The position numbers were made by a program, and so were the translations under genes. From an uncultured Opitutia bacterium (GTDB lineage: Bacteria > Verrucomicrobiota > Verrucomicrobiia > Opitutales > Puniceicoccaceae): 64,000 bases of DNA. The stretch is taken from positions 53,063 to 117,062 of the forward strand of contig CAJXLM010000002.1 of assembly GCA_913056175.1 (NCBI GenBank), given 5' to 3'. Below, one piece after another: positions 8,716 through 16,808 of this stretch. The notes under the pieces were generated by a model. The model was not told the origin of the DNA. It ran no database searches and saw nothing but the letters and a program-made list of their open reading frames with translations. Position 1 is the first letter of the stretch; each line of letters starts with the position of its first letter.

Positions 8716-10588
8716 GGCGAGGGGGGTACGAGGGTGGCACTTGGCCTTTCGCTTGGTCAGCGGAGGGCAGGTCGATGGTGAAACGGCACCCTCCTCCGGG
8801 GAAATTTTCCGCGCGGATCGTCCCGCCGAGTGACTCAATGATTCGGTAACTGATGGAGAGTCCGAGCCCTAGTTGCTGTGTGCGCCCAGACTTCGTGCTA
8901 AAAAAGGGGAGGAAGATATTGTTGGGATCCGGAGCGTCAATGCCTGGTCCGTTGTCCGCAAAGGTCAAGCGTGAGATCTCGTGGCCCACTTCGCCGATCC
9001 GGGCGGTGGATACCTCGATTTCCCCTCCCCCCGGCATTGCCTCAAAACTGTTCTTGAGGAGGTTAAGGAGAACTTGCTTGAGCGGGCCCTCTTCCCCTCG
9101 GAAGGTCACGCTCTCCGCTCCAAAGTCGCAACGGACACGAATGTGCTTGTATTCCGCGTTGTAGCGCAGGAGTTCACGGATCTCCCGGACGAGGTTGTTT
9201 AGGTCGACGATTTCATCTGAGCCCTGGGGACGGTCCGAGAATGTGACGAGGTTGCTGACAATCCTCGAGATGGACTCCAGTTCCTTTCGGATGCGGTCGA
9301 GGATGGTATGGAGTTGATGCTCCGGGTGGGTGTAGCGGAGGTAGCTAAGGTAGTTGGAAATGATCTCGAGAGGATTGTTGATCTCGTGGGCCACCCCTGC
9401 CGCGAGTAGCCCAACCGAGGCCAGCTTTTCCGATAGGATGAACTGCTTCTGCAGTTCGTCGTACTCGGTGATGTCCTCCACGATCAGGATCGTTCCGATG
9501 ACCTGAAGCCCGTCAAAAACCGGATAGGTCTTCACGTTGTTGACCCTTCGCCGATCACGAATGTGGAGGGTGACATTATAGAGAGCGGCCCGTTCGCAGC
9601 GGTGAATGTTCGCGGTGATCTCGGAAAGGGCATCAGGGTTGCCTTCCAGCAATTGGTCGAGGGGCTCGTTAATAAAGGGGCGTTCCGCGAGTTCGAAGCT
9701 TTCCAGACAGTGATCATTGACCATCTTGATCCGCAGTTTCTCGTCTACCACAATGATGTTGACAGGCAAGGACTGGAGAATCGCTTCATTGTACTTGAGA
9801 AATTGATAGAATTCTGTGTCTAGATGGACCGGCCCGGTACTCGCCCCTACCTGCGTGTAGGCCATCCGGATCAGGTTCAGCTTGTCCACCTTGTCCACCC
9901 GATCGGTGATTAGGAGGGTTCCTTCCTTGAGAACAGAGACCCGGTTGGCCAGACGATAGACATCATCAATCCTGTGGGTGATCATCACAATGGCCATCCC
10001 CTCCTCCGCACGCTGCAGGAGGGTCGGTACGATTTTGTGGAAGCTTTCCGTGGAAAGCTTTTCAAGGGCCTCATCGAGAATCAAAAGGCAGGGTGCCTCA
10101 TGCAGATTTTTAAGGATCTCGATGATGACCCGGTCGGATTGGCTCAGAAAGCGCAGCTCGATTCTTGGATCGATGGAGAAACCGTGGGAGCGGAGGTAGT
10201 CCGCGGCACGCTCCTCTGTCCGCGGCCGACTGTACAGGCCAAGTTTGCGATTGCCCTGACTGGCATAGAACAGGTTTTCGCCGACCGAAAAGTTCTCGTT
10301 GAGAAAAGGTTGCTGGTAGACCATCCTGACCCCGAGGGTTTGGGCGGTCTTCAAGTTGTAGCTGGCATCGTTTCGTCCGCCCGGACACACTTCACCGGCG
10401 GTCGCCCGAAGGATACCGCTCATCACCCCAGCGAGGCTCGACTTGCCGGCACCGTGTTCTCCGAGGATGGCGTGAACTTCGCCGGCCTGTACCTCGAGTT
10501 CGATCCCATCGAGGGCACGAAACTCGCCGAAGGCGAGCTGGATTTGCCGTACGACGAAGGGGAGGGCCTTTTCAGGGCGCGATCCCAT
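8699..10588 (-). CDS. ABC ATPase-PAS-histidine kinase fusion, putative transporter-coupled sensor
   Basis: A 629-residue protein with an unusual architecture. Residues 10-240 are an RbsA/YufO-like ABC ATPase domain: Walker A GEHGAGKS 43-50, Q-loop Gln 92/93, Walker B LLILDE 168-173 and H-loop His205. The signature region is degenerate (LSQSD, 148-152), and the usual DEPT after Walker B reads DEAL. Residues 265-375 are a PAS domain. A HisKA domain follows with the phospho-acceptor His401 in AGVAHEINNPL. The HATPase domain has the N-box with Asn513, G1 DNGPGI 545-550, F-box 559-564 and G2 GLGLS 574-578. No membrane segment or signal peptide is visible, so it is probably cytosolic. The ATG at 10588 overlaps the regulator stop by 17 bases; a TTG at 10597 is an alternative. 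Inferred role: senses the adjacent Rbs-type transporter and phosphorylates the sigma54 regulator. Confidence 0.9.
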   Translation of the reverse strand: MGSRPEKALPFVVRQIQLAFGEFRALDGIELEVQAGEVHAILGEHGAGKSSLAGVMSGILRATAGEVCPGGRNDASYNLKTAQTLGVRMVYQQPFLNENFSVGENLFYASQGNRKLGLYSRPRTEERAADYLRSHGFSIDPRIELRFLSQSDRVIIEILKNLHEAPCLLILDEALEKLSTESFHKIVPTLLQRAEEGMAIVMITHRIDDVYRLANRVSVLKEGTLLITDRVDKVDKLNLIRMAYTQVGASTGPVHLDTEFYQFLKYNEAILQSLPVNIIVVDEKLRIKMVNDHCLESFELAERPFINEPLDQLLEGNPDALSEITANIHRCERAALYNVTLHIRDRRRVNNVKTYPVFDGLQVIGTILIVEDITEYDELQKQFILSEKLASVGLLAAGVAHEINNPLEIISNYLSYLRYTHPEHQLHTILDRIRKELESISRIVSNLVTFSDRPQGSDEIVDLNNLVREIRELLRYNAEYKHIRVRCDFGAESVTFRGEEGPLKQVLLNLLKNSFEAMPGGGEIEVSTARIGEVGHEISRLTFADNGPGIDAPDPNNIFLPFFSTKSGRTQQLGLGLSISYRIIESLGGTIRAENFPGGGCRFTIDLPSADQAKGQVPPSYPPRPTPSP

Positions 10589-11927
10589 AACGAGCAATTC
10601 GATTGTAAAGTGTTTTCCTGCTCATGCCGAGAATCTCCGCCGTTCGTTTCTTGTTGTTGCCTGTTTCCCAAAGAGTGCGCGCGATCAGATCCCGTTCGGC
10701 CTGCTCTAAAGGAGTGAGGTCGTTTTTCTCGGCCAAAGTTGCGCCGCGTTCAAAGCCGATCCCCCGCTGGAGGGCTGGCGGGAGGTCCGAAACCTCCAAA
10801 TGCTCCCCGCTGCAGAGAGCGCTGGCATAGTTAACGGTATTTTTCAGCTCACGAATATTGCCCGGCCAAGGGTACTGGAGGAAAATGTCGAAGACCTCCG
10901 GAGCGAAGCTGCGGACGGGCTTGTTGTGGCTGCGGGCACATTCCCGGAGAAATTCCTCCGCGAGCAGCACGACGTCTTCGCCTCGCTCGCGCAGCGGAGG
11001 CACCTCGAGGACGGCAGCATTCAGTCGATAGTAGAGATCTTCCCGGAACTCACCCGCAGCGATTCTAGTCGGGAGGTCCTGATGCGTGGCGGCCACAAAG
11101 CGCACGTCGACTTGGAGGGTTTCCGTGCCACCGATCCGGCGGATCTCGTGATTCTGGAGTACACGGAGGATCTTGGCCTGCGTGGTCAAGGGCATGTCCC
11201 CGATCTCATCGAGAAGCAGGGTGCTCCCGTGTGCCCGCTCGAAAATGCCGCGAAAGCCTTCACTGGCCCCGGTGAAAGCTCCCTTCTCATGTCCGAACAA
11301 CTCATTGTCCAGAAGACTTTCCGGGAAGGCCGCGCAGTTGATCTTCTCCATCCTCTCCGCCGACCGCTTGCTGTGCCCGTGCAGATAGTCTGCCACGATT
11401 TCCTTGCCGCAGCCATTTTCCCCCACAATCAGCACCGGCAGGTCGGTGCCGGCCAGCTTGTCCGCGTGGTGCAGGACCTCCTGCATGCGCGCATTGCGGG
11501 TCATCACCCGCGGTGTCAGTTCCTCGATGCGCGCCCGCAACTCACGGTTTTCCTCCCGGAGTCGATGCAAACACAGTGCATTCTGTACGAGCTGAAGCAG
11601 GCGTTCGAAATCGAGAGGCTTCTTCACATAGTCAAAGGCTCCTTGTTTCATGGCCTCCACGGCACTTTCCACGGAAGCGTAACCAGTAATGACGATGACC
11701 GGAAGGTCCGGATGGCTCGCTTGGATTTCTGCCAACACCTCAAGACCGCTCTCCTCTCCGAGCATCACATCGAGTAAAAGGGCATCAAAGGATTCGCTCC
11801 GGAGGAGCTTCAGGATTCCGGCCCGGCCATCGGCGTAGCGACACTGGATGCCGAATTGCCCGAAATTCGGACGGAGGCTCTCAAAGACACGCTCATTGTC
11901 GTCTGCGATCAGAAGGCGAGTGGGCAT
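10572..11927 (-). CDS. Sigma54-dependent response regulator (NtrC family)
   Basis: A 451-residue activator. The receiver domain (1-115) has acidic residues DD at 9-10, phospho-acceptor Asp53, Thr81 and Lys103. The AAA+ domain has Walker A GENGCGKE 169-176, the sigma54-contacting GAFTGA loop 216-221 and Walker B LLLDEIGD 237-244. A Fis-type helix-turn-helix lies at about 427-447. All residues needed for phosphorylation and sigma54 activation appear intact. It is transcribed first, followed by the ABC-kinase in an overlapping frame, so the two are surely cognate. A consensus sigma54 promoter stands about 170 bases away in the divergent direction, its obvious target. The ATG at 11927 was chosen; a TTG six codons upstream is possible. 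Confidence 0.95.
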   Translation of the reverse strand: MPTRLLIADDNERVFESLRPNFGQFGIQCRYADGRAGILKLLRSESFDALLLDVMLGEESGLEVLAEIQASHPDLPVIVITGYASVESAVEAMKQGAFDYVKKPLDFERLLQLVQNALCLHRLREENRELRARIEELTPRVMTRNARMQEVLHHADKLAGTDLPVLIVGENGCGKEIVADYLHGHSKRSAERMEKINCAAFPESLLDNELFGHEKGAFTGASEGFRGIFERAHGSTLLLDEIGDMPLTTQAKILRVLQNHEIRRIGGTETLQVDVRFVAATHQDLPTRIAAGEFREDLYYRLNAAVLEVPPLRERGEDVVLLAEEFLRECARSHNKPVRSFAPEVFDIFLQYPWPGNIRELKNTVNYASALCSGEHLEVSDLPPALQRGIGFERGATLAEKNDLTPLEQAERDLIARTLWETGNNKKRTAEILGMSRKTLYNRIARYGIAP

Positions 11928-12095
11928 GGGTCTTCGGTGTAGCAAGGGGAATCAACGAGACATGGGTCGTGTGTAAAGGGGAAACAGTCCGGTGTCCATC
12001 CCTCTTTCCCACGGATTCTCCAAGGAATTTTTTGCATTGGTAACGGATTGGAGGAAAACGTCTTGTGGATGAATCTAACCGAACTGGAAGGAATC

Positions 12096-12111
12096 TGGCA
12101 CGGGCTTTGCA
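12096..12111 (+). promoter_or_regulatory. Sigma54 (-24/-12) promoter of the Rbs-type transport operon
   Basis: The sequence TGGCACGGGCTTTGCA matches the consensus TGGCACG-N4-TTGCW throughout, with GG (12097-12098) and GC (12109-12110) exactly 12 bases apart. It points at the sugar ABC ATPase gene and lies in the divergent spacer next to a GAFTGA-bearing activator. Transcription would start near 12121-12123, only about 8-10 bases before the annotated ATG. Confidence 0.85.
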
Positions 12112-12130
12112 CCGGGGTGTGCCTATTCTC

Positions 12131-13669
12131 ATGAGTGCCCCCAATCGATCGGACTCAGCCGCTCCCCTTTTGGAAATTCGGGATCTGACCAAGCGCTTCC
12201 CCGGCGTGTTGGCCCTCGATGCCGTGAACCTTTGCCTGGAGCGCGGTTCCGTGCATGCGATTTGTGGGGAGAACGGAGCGGGCAAGTCAACCCTCATGAA
12301 CCTCCTCATGGGTATCGATTCCCGCGACCGGGGGGAAATTCTCATCGACGGGAGGCCGGTGCAGTTCGTTAACCCGAAGCAGGCGCTGGCCGCGGGTATT
12401 TCCATCATTGAGCAGGAGCTCAATCCGGTTCCGGAAATGACCGTGGCGGAAAACATGTTTCTCGGCCGAGAAAGCACCCGGTTTGGGCTTTGGGTCGATG
12501 CGCGGGCAGCCCAAGAGAAGGCGCGGCAGATCTTGGCCAGTCTCGGCATCGAGCTGAATCCCCGCCTGAAGATGAAGGAACTCAGCCTCGCGCAAATTCA
12601 GCTTGTGGAAATTGGGAAGGCCCTCTCCTATGACTCGGAAATCCTCATCATGGACGAGCCGACGTCCGCGATCGCGGAGAAGGATGCAGACCGACTCCTC
12701 GATTTGGTCAAGAGCTTGCGCGATCAAGGCAAAGGGATTCTCTACGTTTCCCACCGAATGAACGAGATCTTTCGGGTCGCCGACACCATTACGGTGTTTC
12801 GAGACGGACGATGTGTAAGCACTCAGCTCGCCAGCGAGACAAACCGGCCGGAGGTGGTCTCCTTGATGATCGGGCGAAAGCTGGAGGACGAGTATACCAA
12901 GAACAACCGGATTCAGCCGGAAGTGGCTCTCTCCGTGCGCGGCCTCTCCCGGGGAGACGACTTCCACGACATTTCCCTCGAGGTCCATGCTGGGGAAATT
13001 TACGGGATTTTTGGCCTGATGGGTTCGGGACGAAGCGAGTTTTTTGATGCTCTCTTCGGGGTCGAGCCAGCGGATGAGGGAGAGATCTGCTTGTTCGGTG
13101 ATCGCTGCGAACATCGGCGACCGAAGGACGCTATGGCCAACGGGATGGCTCTCGTTACTGAAGATCGCAAGAAAAGTGGACTCGTACTCTCTAGCTCCGT
13201 GCGCGACAACGTCGCGCTCCCCAATTTGCGCCAGCTCAGTTGCGGCCCACTCATTCTCGAGGGGCGCGAAAAGGATGCTGTCCAGCGGATCACCGATCGT
13301 TTCCGGTTAAAGACCCCAAGCCTTCGTCAAATCGTTTCCCGCTTGAGCGGGGGAAACCAGCAAAAGGTGGTTCTTGCCAAGTGGCTGCTGCGCTCACCAC
13401 GGATTCTTCTACTCGACGAACCGACCCGGGGAATTGATATCGGCGCAAAGGGCGAAATTTATTCTTTTATGTCAGAGTATGCCAACGAGGGCCACGCGAT
13501 TCTACTGATTTCCTCCGAGCTCCCTGAGATTATCGCGATGAGCGACCGTATCCTCGTTTTCTCCAATGGTCGGGCGGTGGGGGAATGTTCTCAGGCAGAG
13601 GCCCGTCAGGAAGAACTCCTGCGCCTCGCTTCGCTGTCCGTTCACGAAGGAGAAGTCTTGCATGCCTGA
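12131..13669 (+). CDS. Sugar ABC transporter ATPase, RbsA/XylG type (two ABC domains)
   Basis: A 512-residue double ATPase of the CUT2 (ribose/xylose/galactose/erythritol) importer class. The N-terminal domain has Walker A GENGAGKST, signature LSLAQ and Walker B LIMDEPTSA. The C-terminal domain has the family's degenerate Walker A GLMGSGRSE, the signature LSGGNQQKV and Walker B LLLDEPTRGIDIGA. The ATG at 12131 places homology from residue 12; a TTG at the LEIRDL segment is a possible later start. It is the first gene of the operon behind the sigma54 promoter and overlaps the permease gene by 8 bases. The kinase's ABC domain resembles this protein's N-terminal domain, so the two may compete for or share a docking site on the permease. 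Confidence 0.93.
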   Translation: MSAPNRSDSAAPLLEIRDLTKRFPGVLALDAVNLCLERGSVHAICGENGAGKSTLMNLLMGIDSRDRGEILIDGRPVQFVNPKQALAAGISIIEQELNPVPEMTVAENMFLGRESTRFGLWVDARAAQEKARQILASLGIELNPRLKMKELSLAQIQLVEIGKALSYDSEILIMDEPTSAIAEKDADRLLDLVKSLRDQGKGILYVSHRMNEIFRVADTITVFRDGRCVSTQLASETNRPEVVSLMIGRKLEDEYTKNNRIQPEVALSVRGLSRGDDFHDISLEVHAGEIYGIFGLMGSGRSEFFDALFGVEPADEGEICLFGDRCEHRRPKDAMANGMALVTEDRKKSGLVLSSSVRDNVALPNLRQLSCGPLILEGREKDAVQRITDRFRLKTPSLRQIVSRLSGGNQQKVVLAKWLLRSPRILLLDEPTRGIDIGAKGEIYSFMSEYANEGHAILLISSELPEIIAMSDRILVFSNGRAVGECSQAEARQEELLRLASLSVHEGEVLHA

Positions 13670-14660
13670 AAACCACTCCGCCCGCCGATCCGAGCAAAGT
13701 TTTGCAGGAGGTCGTCACACCTTGGCTCGCCTTCTCAGCGAGTACGGGATCCTGCTAGCCTTCCTCGTCCTCGTGGTCGTCCTTTCCTTCGCAAGCGAAT
13801 ATTTCCTGCGCGCGGACAACATTATCAACATCCTCCGCCAGACTTCGATCAATGCCCTGCTCGCCATTGGGATGACCTTCGTGATCCTCACTGGGGGCAT
13901 TGACCTTTCGGTGGGATCGGTCCTTGCCTTCGGCGGGATTGTGGCAGCCTCCCTAGCCAGCGAGGCCTTTGGAGGTGGGGTGGTTCACCCTCTGGTCGCC
14001 CTTGCGGCGGGCCTGGGTGGGGGTGTCCTTCTCGGGGCGATCAATGGATTGTTCATTGCGAAATGGCGGATGCCTGCCTTCGTGGTCACCCTGGGAATGC
14101 TCAGTATGGGTCGGGGTTTTACCTTCATTTACTCGGATGGCATGCCCGTGCCCCGGATTGACGAGCGCTTCCTCGTGATCGGTCAGGGGACCTTTCTCGG
14201 GATTCCCTTCCCGGTCCTCATCCTCGCGTTCGTCTTCCTGGTATCTTGGGTGATCCTCTACAAGACACGGTACGGGCGGTACGTCTACGCGGTCGGTGGC
14301 AACGAGAAGAGTGCTCAAGTTTCCGGGGTGAACACTCGCTGGATCATCTTTTCCGTCTATGCGATTAGCGGGTTCTGCGCCGCACTCGCCGGAATCATTC
14401 TGACGGCGCGGACGACGGCTGGCTTGCCTCAGGCTGGACAGGCCTACGAGCTCGATGCGATCGCTGCCGTGGTCATCGGAGGCACCAGCCTTTCCGGAGG
14501 GAGGGGTACGCTGACCGGTACGCTCATCGGTGCCCTCCTCATCGGGGTGATTGGTAATGGTCTCGATCTCCTCGGCGTCTCTTCGTATTACCAACAGGTC
14601 ATCAAAGGCGCAATCATCATCGTGGCGGTACTACTGGACTCCTTCCGGAAGAGGGACTGA
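13662..14660 (+). CDS. Sugar ABC transporter permease, RbsC type
   Basis: A 332-residue inner-membrane permease of the CUT2 class. About eight to ten hydrophobic helices are visible, with the family signatures TGGIDLSVGSVLAF near residue 90 and AVVIGGTSLSGGRGTLTGTL near residue 275. The ATG at 13662 is preceded by a good Shine-Dalgarno sequence (GAAGGAGAAG) and overlaps the ATPase stop by 8 bases; the longer open frame upstream lacks homology. It forms the channel for the substrate delivered by the downstream binding protein. It is the most plausible docking partner of the kinase's ABC domain if that domain really contacts a transporter. Confidence 0.92.
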   Translation: MPENHSARRSEQSFAGGRHTLARLLSEYGILLAFLVLVVVLSFASEYFLRADNIINILRQTSINALLAIGMTFVILTGGIDLSVGSVLAFGGIVAASLASEAFGGGVVHPLVALAAGLGGGVLLGAINGLFIAKWRMPAFVVTLGMLSMGRGFTFIYSDGMPVPRIDERFLVIGQGTFLGIPFPVLILAFVFLVSWVILYKTRYGRYVYAVGGNEKSAQVSGVNTRWIIFSVYAISGFCAALAGIILTARTTAGLPQAGQAYELDAIAAVVIGGTSLSGGRGTLTGTLIGALLIGVIGNGLDLLGVSSYYQQVIKGAIIIVAVLLDSFRKRD

Positions 14661-14726
14661 AGACCGTTTGCTTTCGCTACCCTCACCCCATCAACCAAAA
14701 CCCCAGAAACGGAGAAAACGAAGAAA

Positions 14727-15743
14727 ATGAAAAAGATCCTGACCATGGGTCTCGCCAGTTTGGCGACGGCCCTGATCCTCCCCTTCGCGCCGGGCGGTCC
14801 CCGGGCGGAGGCGGACGAACCCTACAAGATCGGCGCGGCGGTCTACGGATTGAAGGCCGAGTACATGCGCCTCTGGACCACTGCTCTGGAGCGGCATCCG
14901 GATGTGGTGTCCGGAATGGTGGATGTGACGGTATTCGATGGCCGTTACGATGCGTCCGTCCAGCAGTCCCAGTTCGAGACCATGGCCACCCAAGGATTCG
15001 ACGGTATTATCTTTGTGCCGATCGACATCGAGGCGGGGGCGGCCGCCGTGGCCACTGCTTCCATGCGAGATATCCCGGTGGTTGGCTCGAACACGCGGGT
15101 GAACAGTAACCAGCTCGCCTCCTACGTCGGCTCGAATGATGTCAAGTCTGGACGCATGGAGGCGGAATCCGTCCTCGAATGCATGGACGGCGAAGGCAAC
15201 GTCGTCATTATCGAGGGCCCCATTGGCCAGTCGGCCCAGATCGAGCGGCGCAAGGGGAACCTCGAGGCACTTGAACAGTACCCGGCAGTCGAGATTCTCG
15301 AGATGAAGACCGCCAACTGGTCGAGGGCGGAAGCGCTGGCCCTTATGGAGAACTGGCTGAGTGCCTACCCCGACCAGATTGACGGGGTCATCGGCCAGAA
15401 CGACGAGATGGCCCTTGGCGCGATTCAGGCGATTGAGCAGGCTGGACTCGATGTCGAGGACTTTTGTATCGCCGGGATCGACGGAGTGACCGATGCCATG
15501 CTTGCGGTCAAGGAGGACAAGATGGTGAGCATCCTCCAGGACGCCACTGCCCAGGCTCAGGGCGCACTCGATGTGCTCATGGCCCGGATTGTCGGCCCGG
15601 ATTACCAGCCGAAGGCGACAGTCTGGGAGGAAATCCCATTTGACGGGGGTTCTGAGGCAGTCTATAATGTACCTTGGGTCCCAATCACTGAACAGAACGT
15701 GGATGCCCTTCTCGAAGAGCGCGAGAAGCTCACCACCCGCTGA
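14727..15743 (+). CDS. Periplasmic sugar-binding protein, RbsB type
   Basis: A 338-residue substrate-binding protein with a Sec signal peptide of about 28 residues (positive MKK start, hydrophobic core, probable cleavage near GGPRAEA-DE). The mature part has the Peripla_BP_4 fold pattern: QFETMATQGFDGIIFVPID, then DIPVVGSNTRVN and a hinge segment VIGQNDEMALGAIQAIEQAG. It captures the substrate in the periplasm for the RbsC-type permease. The spacer behind it carries a strong hairpin that could stabilise its mRNA, a common arrangement because binding proteins are needed in excess. The substrate cannot be read from sequence; tetritols, pentitols or erythrulose are suggested by the downstream enzymes. 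Confidence 0.92.
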   Translation: MKKILTMGLASLATALILPFAPGGPRAEADEPYKIGAAVYGLKAEYMRLWTTALERHPDVVSGMVDVTVFDGRYDASVQQSQFETMATQGFDGIIFVPIDIEAGAAAVATASMRDIPVVGSNTRVNSNQLASYVGSNDVKSGRMEAESVLECMDGEGNVVIIEGPIGQSAQIERRKGNLEALEQYPAVEILEMKTANWSRAEALALMENWLSAYPDQIDGVIGQNDEMALGAIQAIEQAGLDVEDFCIAGIDGVTDAMLAVKEDKMVSILQDATAQAQGALDVLMARIVGPDYQPKATVWEEIPFDGGSEAVYNVPWVPITEQNVDALLEEREKLTTR

Positions 15744-15762
15744 GGCGGGTACTTCCGGCCGT

Positions 15763-15792
15763 GGGCTGGAAGGGGCTACACCCTTCCGGCCC
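15763..15792 (+). other. Intercistronic RNA hairpin after the binding-protein gene
   Basis: Two 12-base arms (GGGCTGGAAGGG at 15763-15774 and CCCTTCCGGCCC at 15781-15792) pair with a single G-T wobble around a 6-base loop. No T-run follows, so it is more likely an mRNA-stabilising or attenuating hairpin than a terminator. The word CTTCCGGCC also occurs just upstream (15752-15760), so the central GGCTGGAAG could pair with either copy and two alternative folds are possible. Confidence 0.6.
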
Positions 15793-15830
15793 CGGCCCGT
15801 CCTTGTTACCACCGGCTAAGAAAAAACGTC

Positions 15831-16601
15831 ATGGAAAACGCTTCCTTCGACCCGAATTTCTCTCTCTCTGGACGGATTGCTCTCGTCACGGGGGCAGCAC
15901 GGGGAATTGGCGCGGCGATCGCCGACCTTTTTGCAGCCAAGGGTGCCTGCGTCGTTCTTTCTGATCGCAGCCCCGCCGTGCAGGAAAGGCAGGCCTCGCT
16001 TCGGGACGCGGGACACCAAGCCTTCTCCGTCACGGCGGACCTGACCGTTGGAGAGGAATTAGACGCAATGGTCAATGAGGTCCACCGCGAGCACGGTCGG
16101 ATTGATCTCCTTGTGAACAGTGCCGGCGTGGTTCACCTCGAAGAGGCGGAAAACCTTTCCGAATCTGCCTGGGACCAGACCATGGAGATCAACCTGAAGG
16201 CTGTTTTTCGCCTTTCCCAAGCCGTTGGTAGGATCATGATTGCCCAAGGTGGGGGCAAGATTATCAACCTCGCCTCGCAGGCGGGGCTCGTTGCCCTCGA
16301 CCGCCATCTCGCCTACTGCGCCAGTAAGGCAGCAGTCATCGCAGTGACCCGGTCTCTAGCCCTCGAGTGGGGCAAGTACAATCTCCAGGTCAACAGCATC
16401 TCGCCCACGGTGATTCTCACCGAGCTCGGCCAAAAAGCGTGGGCGGGCGAGGTCGGGGAACGCATGAAGGAGAAGATTCCCGCCGGGCGATTCGGGCGGC
16501 CTGAAGAAGTCGCGGCGGCAGCGGTGTACCTCGCAAGCGATGCTGCTAATCTCATCACGGGTGAAAACCTCGTAATCGATGGTGGCTACACGGTCCAGTA
16601 G
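15831..16601 (+). CDS. Short-chain dehydrogenase, GolD/threitol-dehydrogenase-like
   Basis: A 256-residue classical SDR predicted to oxidise an acyclic polyol to the ketose. The glycine-rich TGAARGIG is near residue 21, LVNSAG replaces the common NNAG, the catalytic Ser is in NLASQAG, and YCASK supplies Tyr and Lys. The C-terminal part (ISPTVILTELGQKAWAGE, then IPAGRFGRPEE) recalls the polyol dehydrogenases that neighbour DhaK/DhaL/RpiB genes in Listeria and in tetritol operons. It follows the binding protein by 87 bases, most likely in the same sigma54 operon. The substrate is inferred from context. Confidence 0.88.
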   Translation: MENASFDPNFSLSGRIALVTGAARGIGAAIADLFAAKGACVVLSDRSPAVQERQASLRDAGHQAFSVTADLTVGEELDAMVNEVHREHGRIDLLVNSAGVVHLEEAENLSESAWDQTMEINLKAVFRLSQAVGRIMIAQGGGKIINLASQAGLVALDRHLAYCASKAAVIAVTRSLALEWGKYNLQVNSISPTVILTELGQKAWAGEVGERMKEKIPAGRFGRPEEVAAAAVYLASDAANLITGENLVIDGGYTVQ

Positions 16602-16680
16602 CTTTAGCGAGAATGCTGCCCATGGCAGGGGGTTGACTTCTCTGCACCCCGAATGTAAGTCTATTCTTTCAAGGACTCTA

Positions 16681-16730
16681 ATGGGCTATACAAATAATTG
16701 TATTTGAACTCCTAAAAGGTTTCAGCCCAT
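16681..16730. promoter_or_regulatory. Nested inverted repeats upstream of dhaK, possible operator
   Basis: The 207-base spacer between the SDR and dhaK is locally AT-rich. It holds ATACAA-ATAA-TTGTAT (16688-16703), nested inside a wider repeat ATGGGCT (16681-16687) and AGCCCAT (16724-16730). A shorter GGGC-TTGA-GCCC follows at 16737-16748. Such elements could be a repressor operator or an mRNA structure, so dhaK-dhaL-rpiB may have its own control. No convincing -35/-10 pair is visible. Confidence 0.35.
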
Positions 16731-16808
16731 AATTCAGGGCTTGAGCCCCTACGAGGTAGATGTGACGAAAGGGTCTCGCAGCGATAATCTCTAGAATCTT
16801 CGGAAGCA

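Noticed and set aside
12021..12036. A second sigma54-like element (AAGGAATTTTTTGCA) in the divergent spacer
   Set aside because: GG and GC are only 10 bases apart and the -24 box is otherwise poor.
16624..16637. TGGCAGGGGGTTGAC resembling a sigma54 promoter before dhaK
   Set aside because: The GG to -12 distance is 11 rather than 12 and the -12 dinucleotide is not GC.
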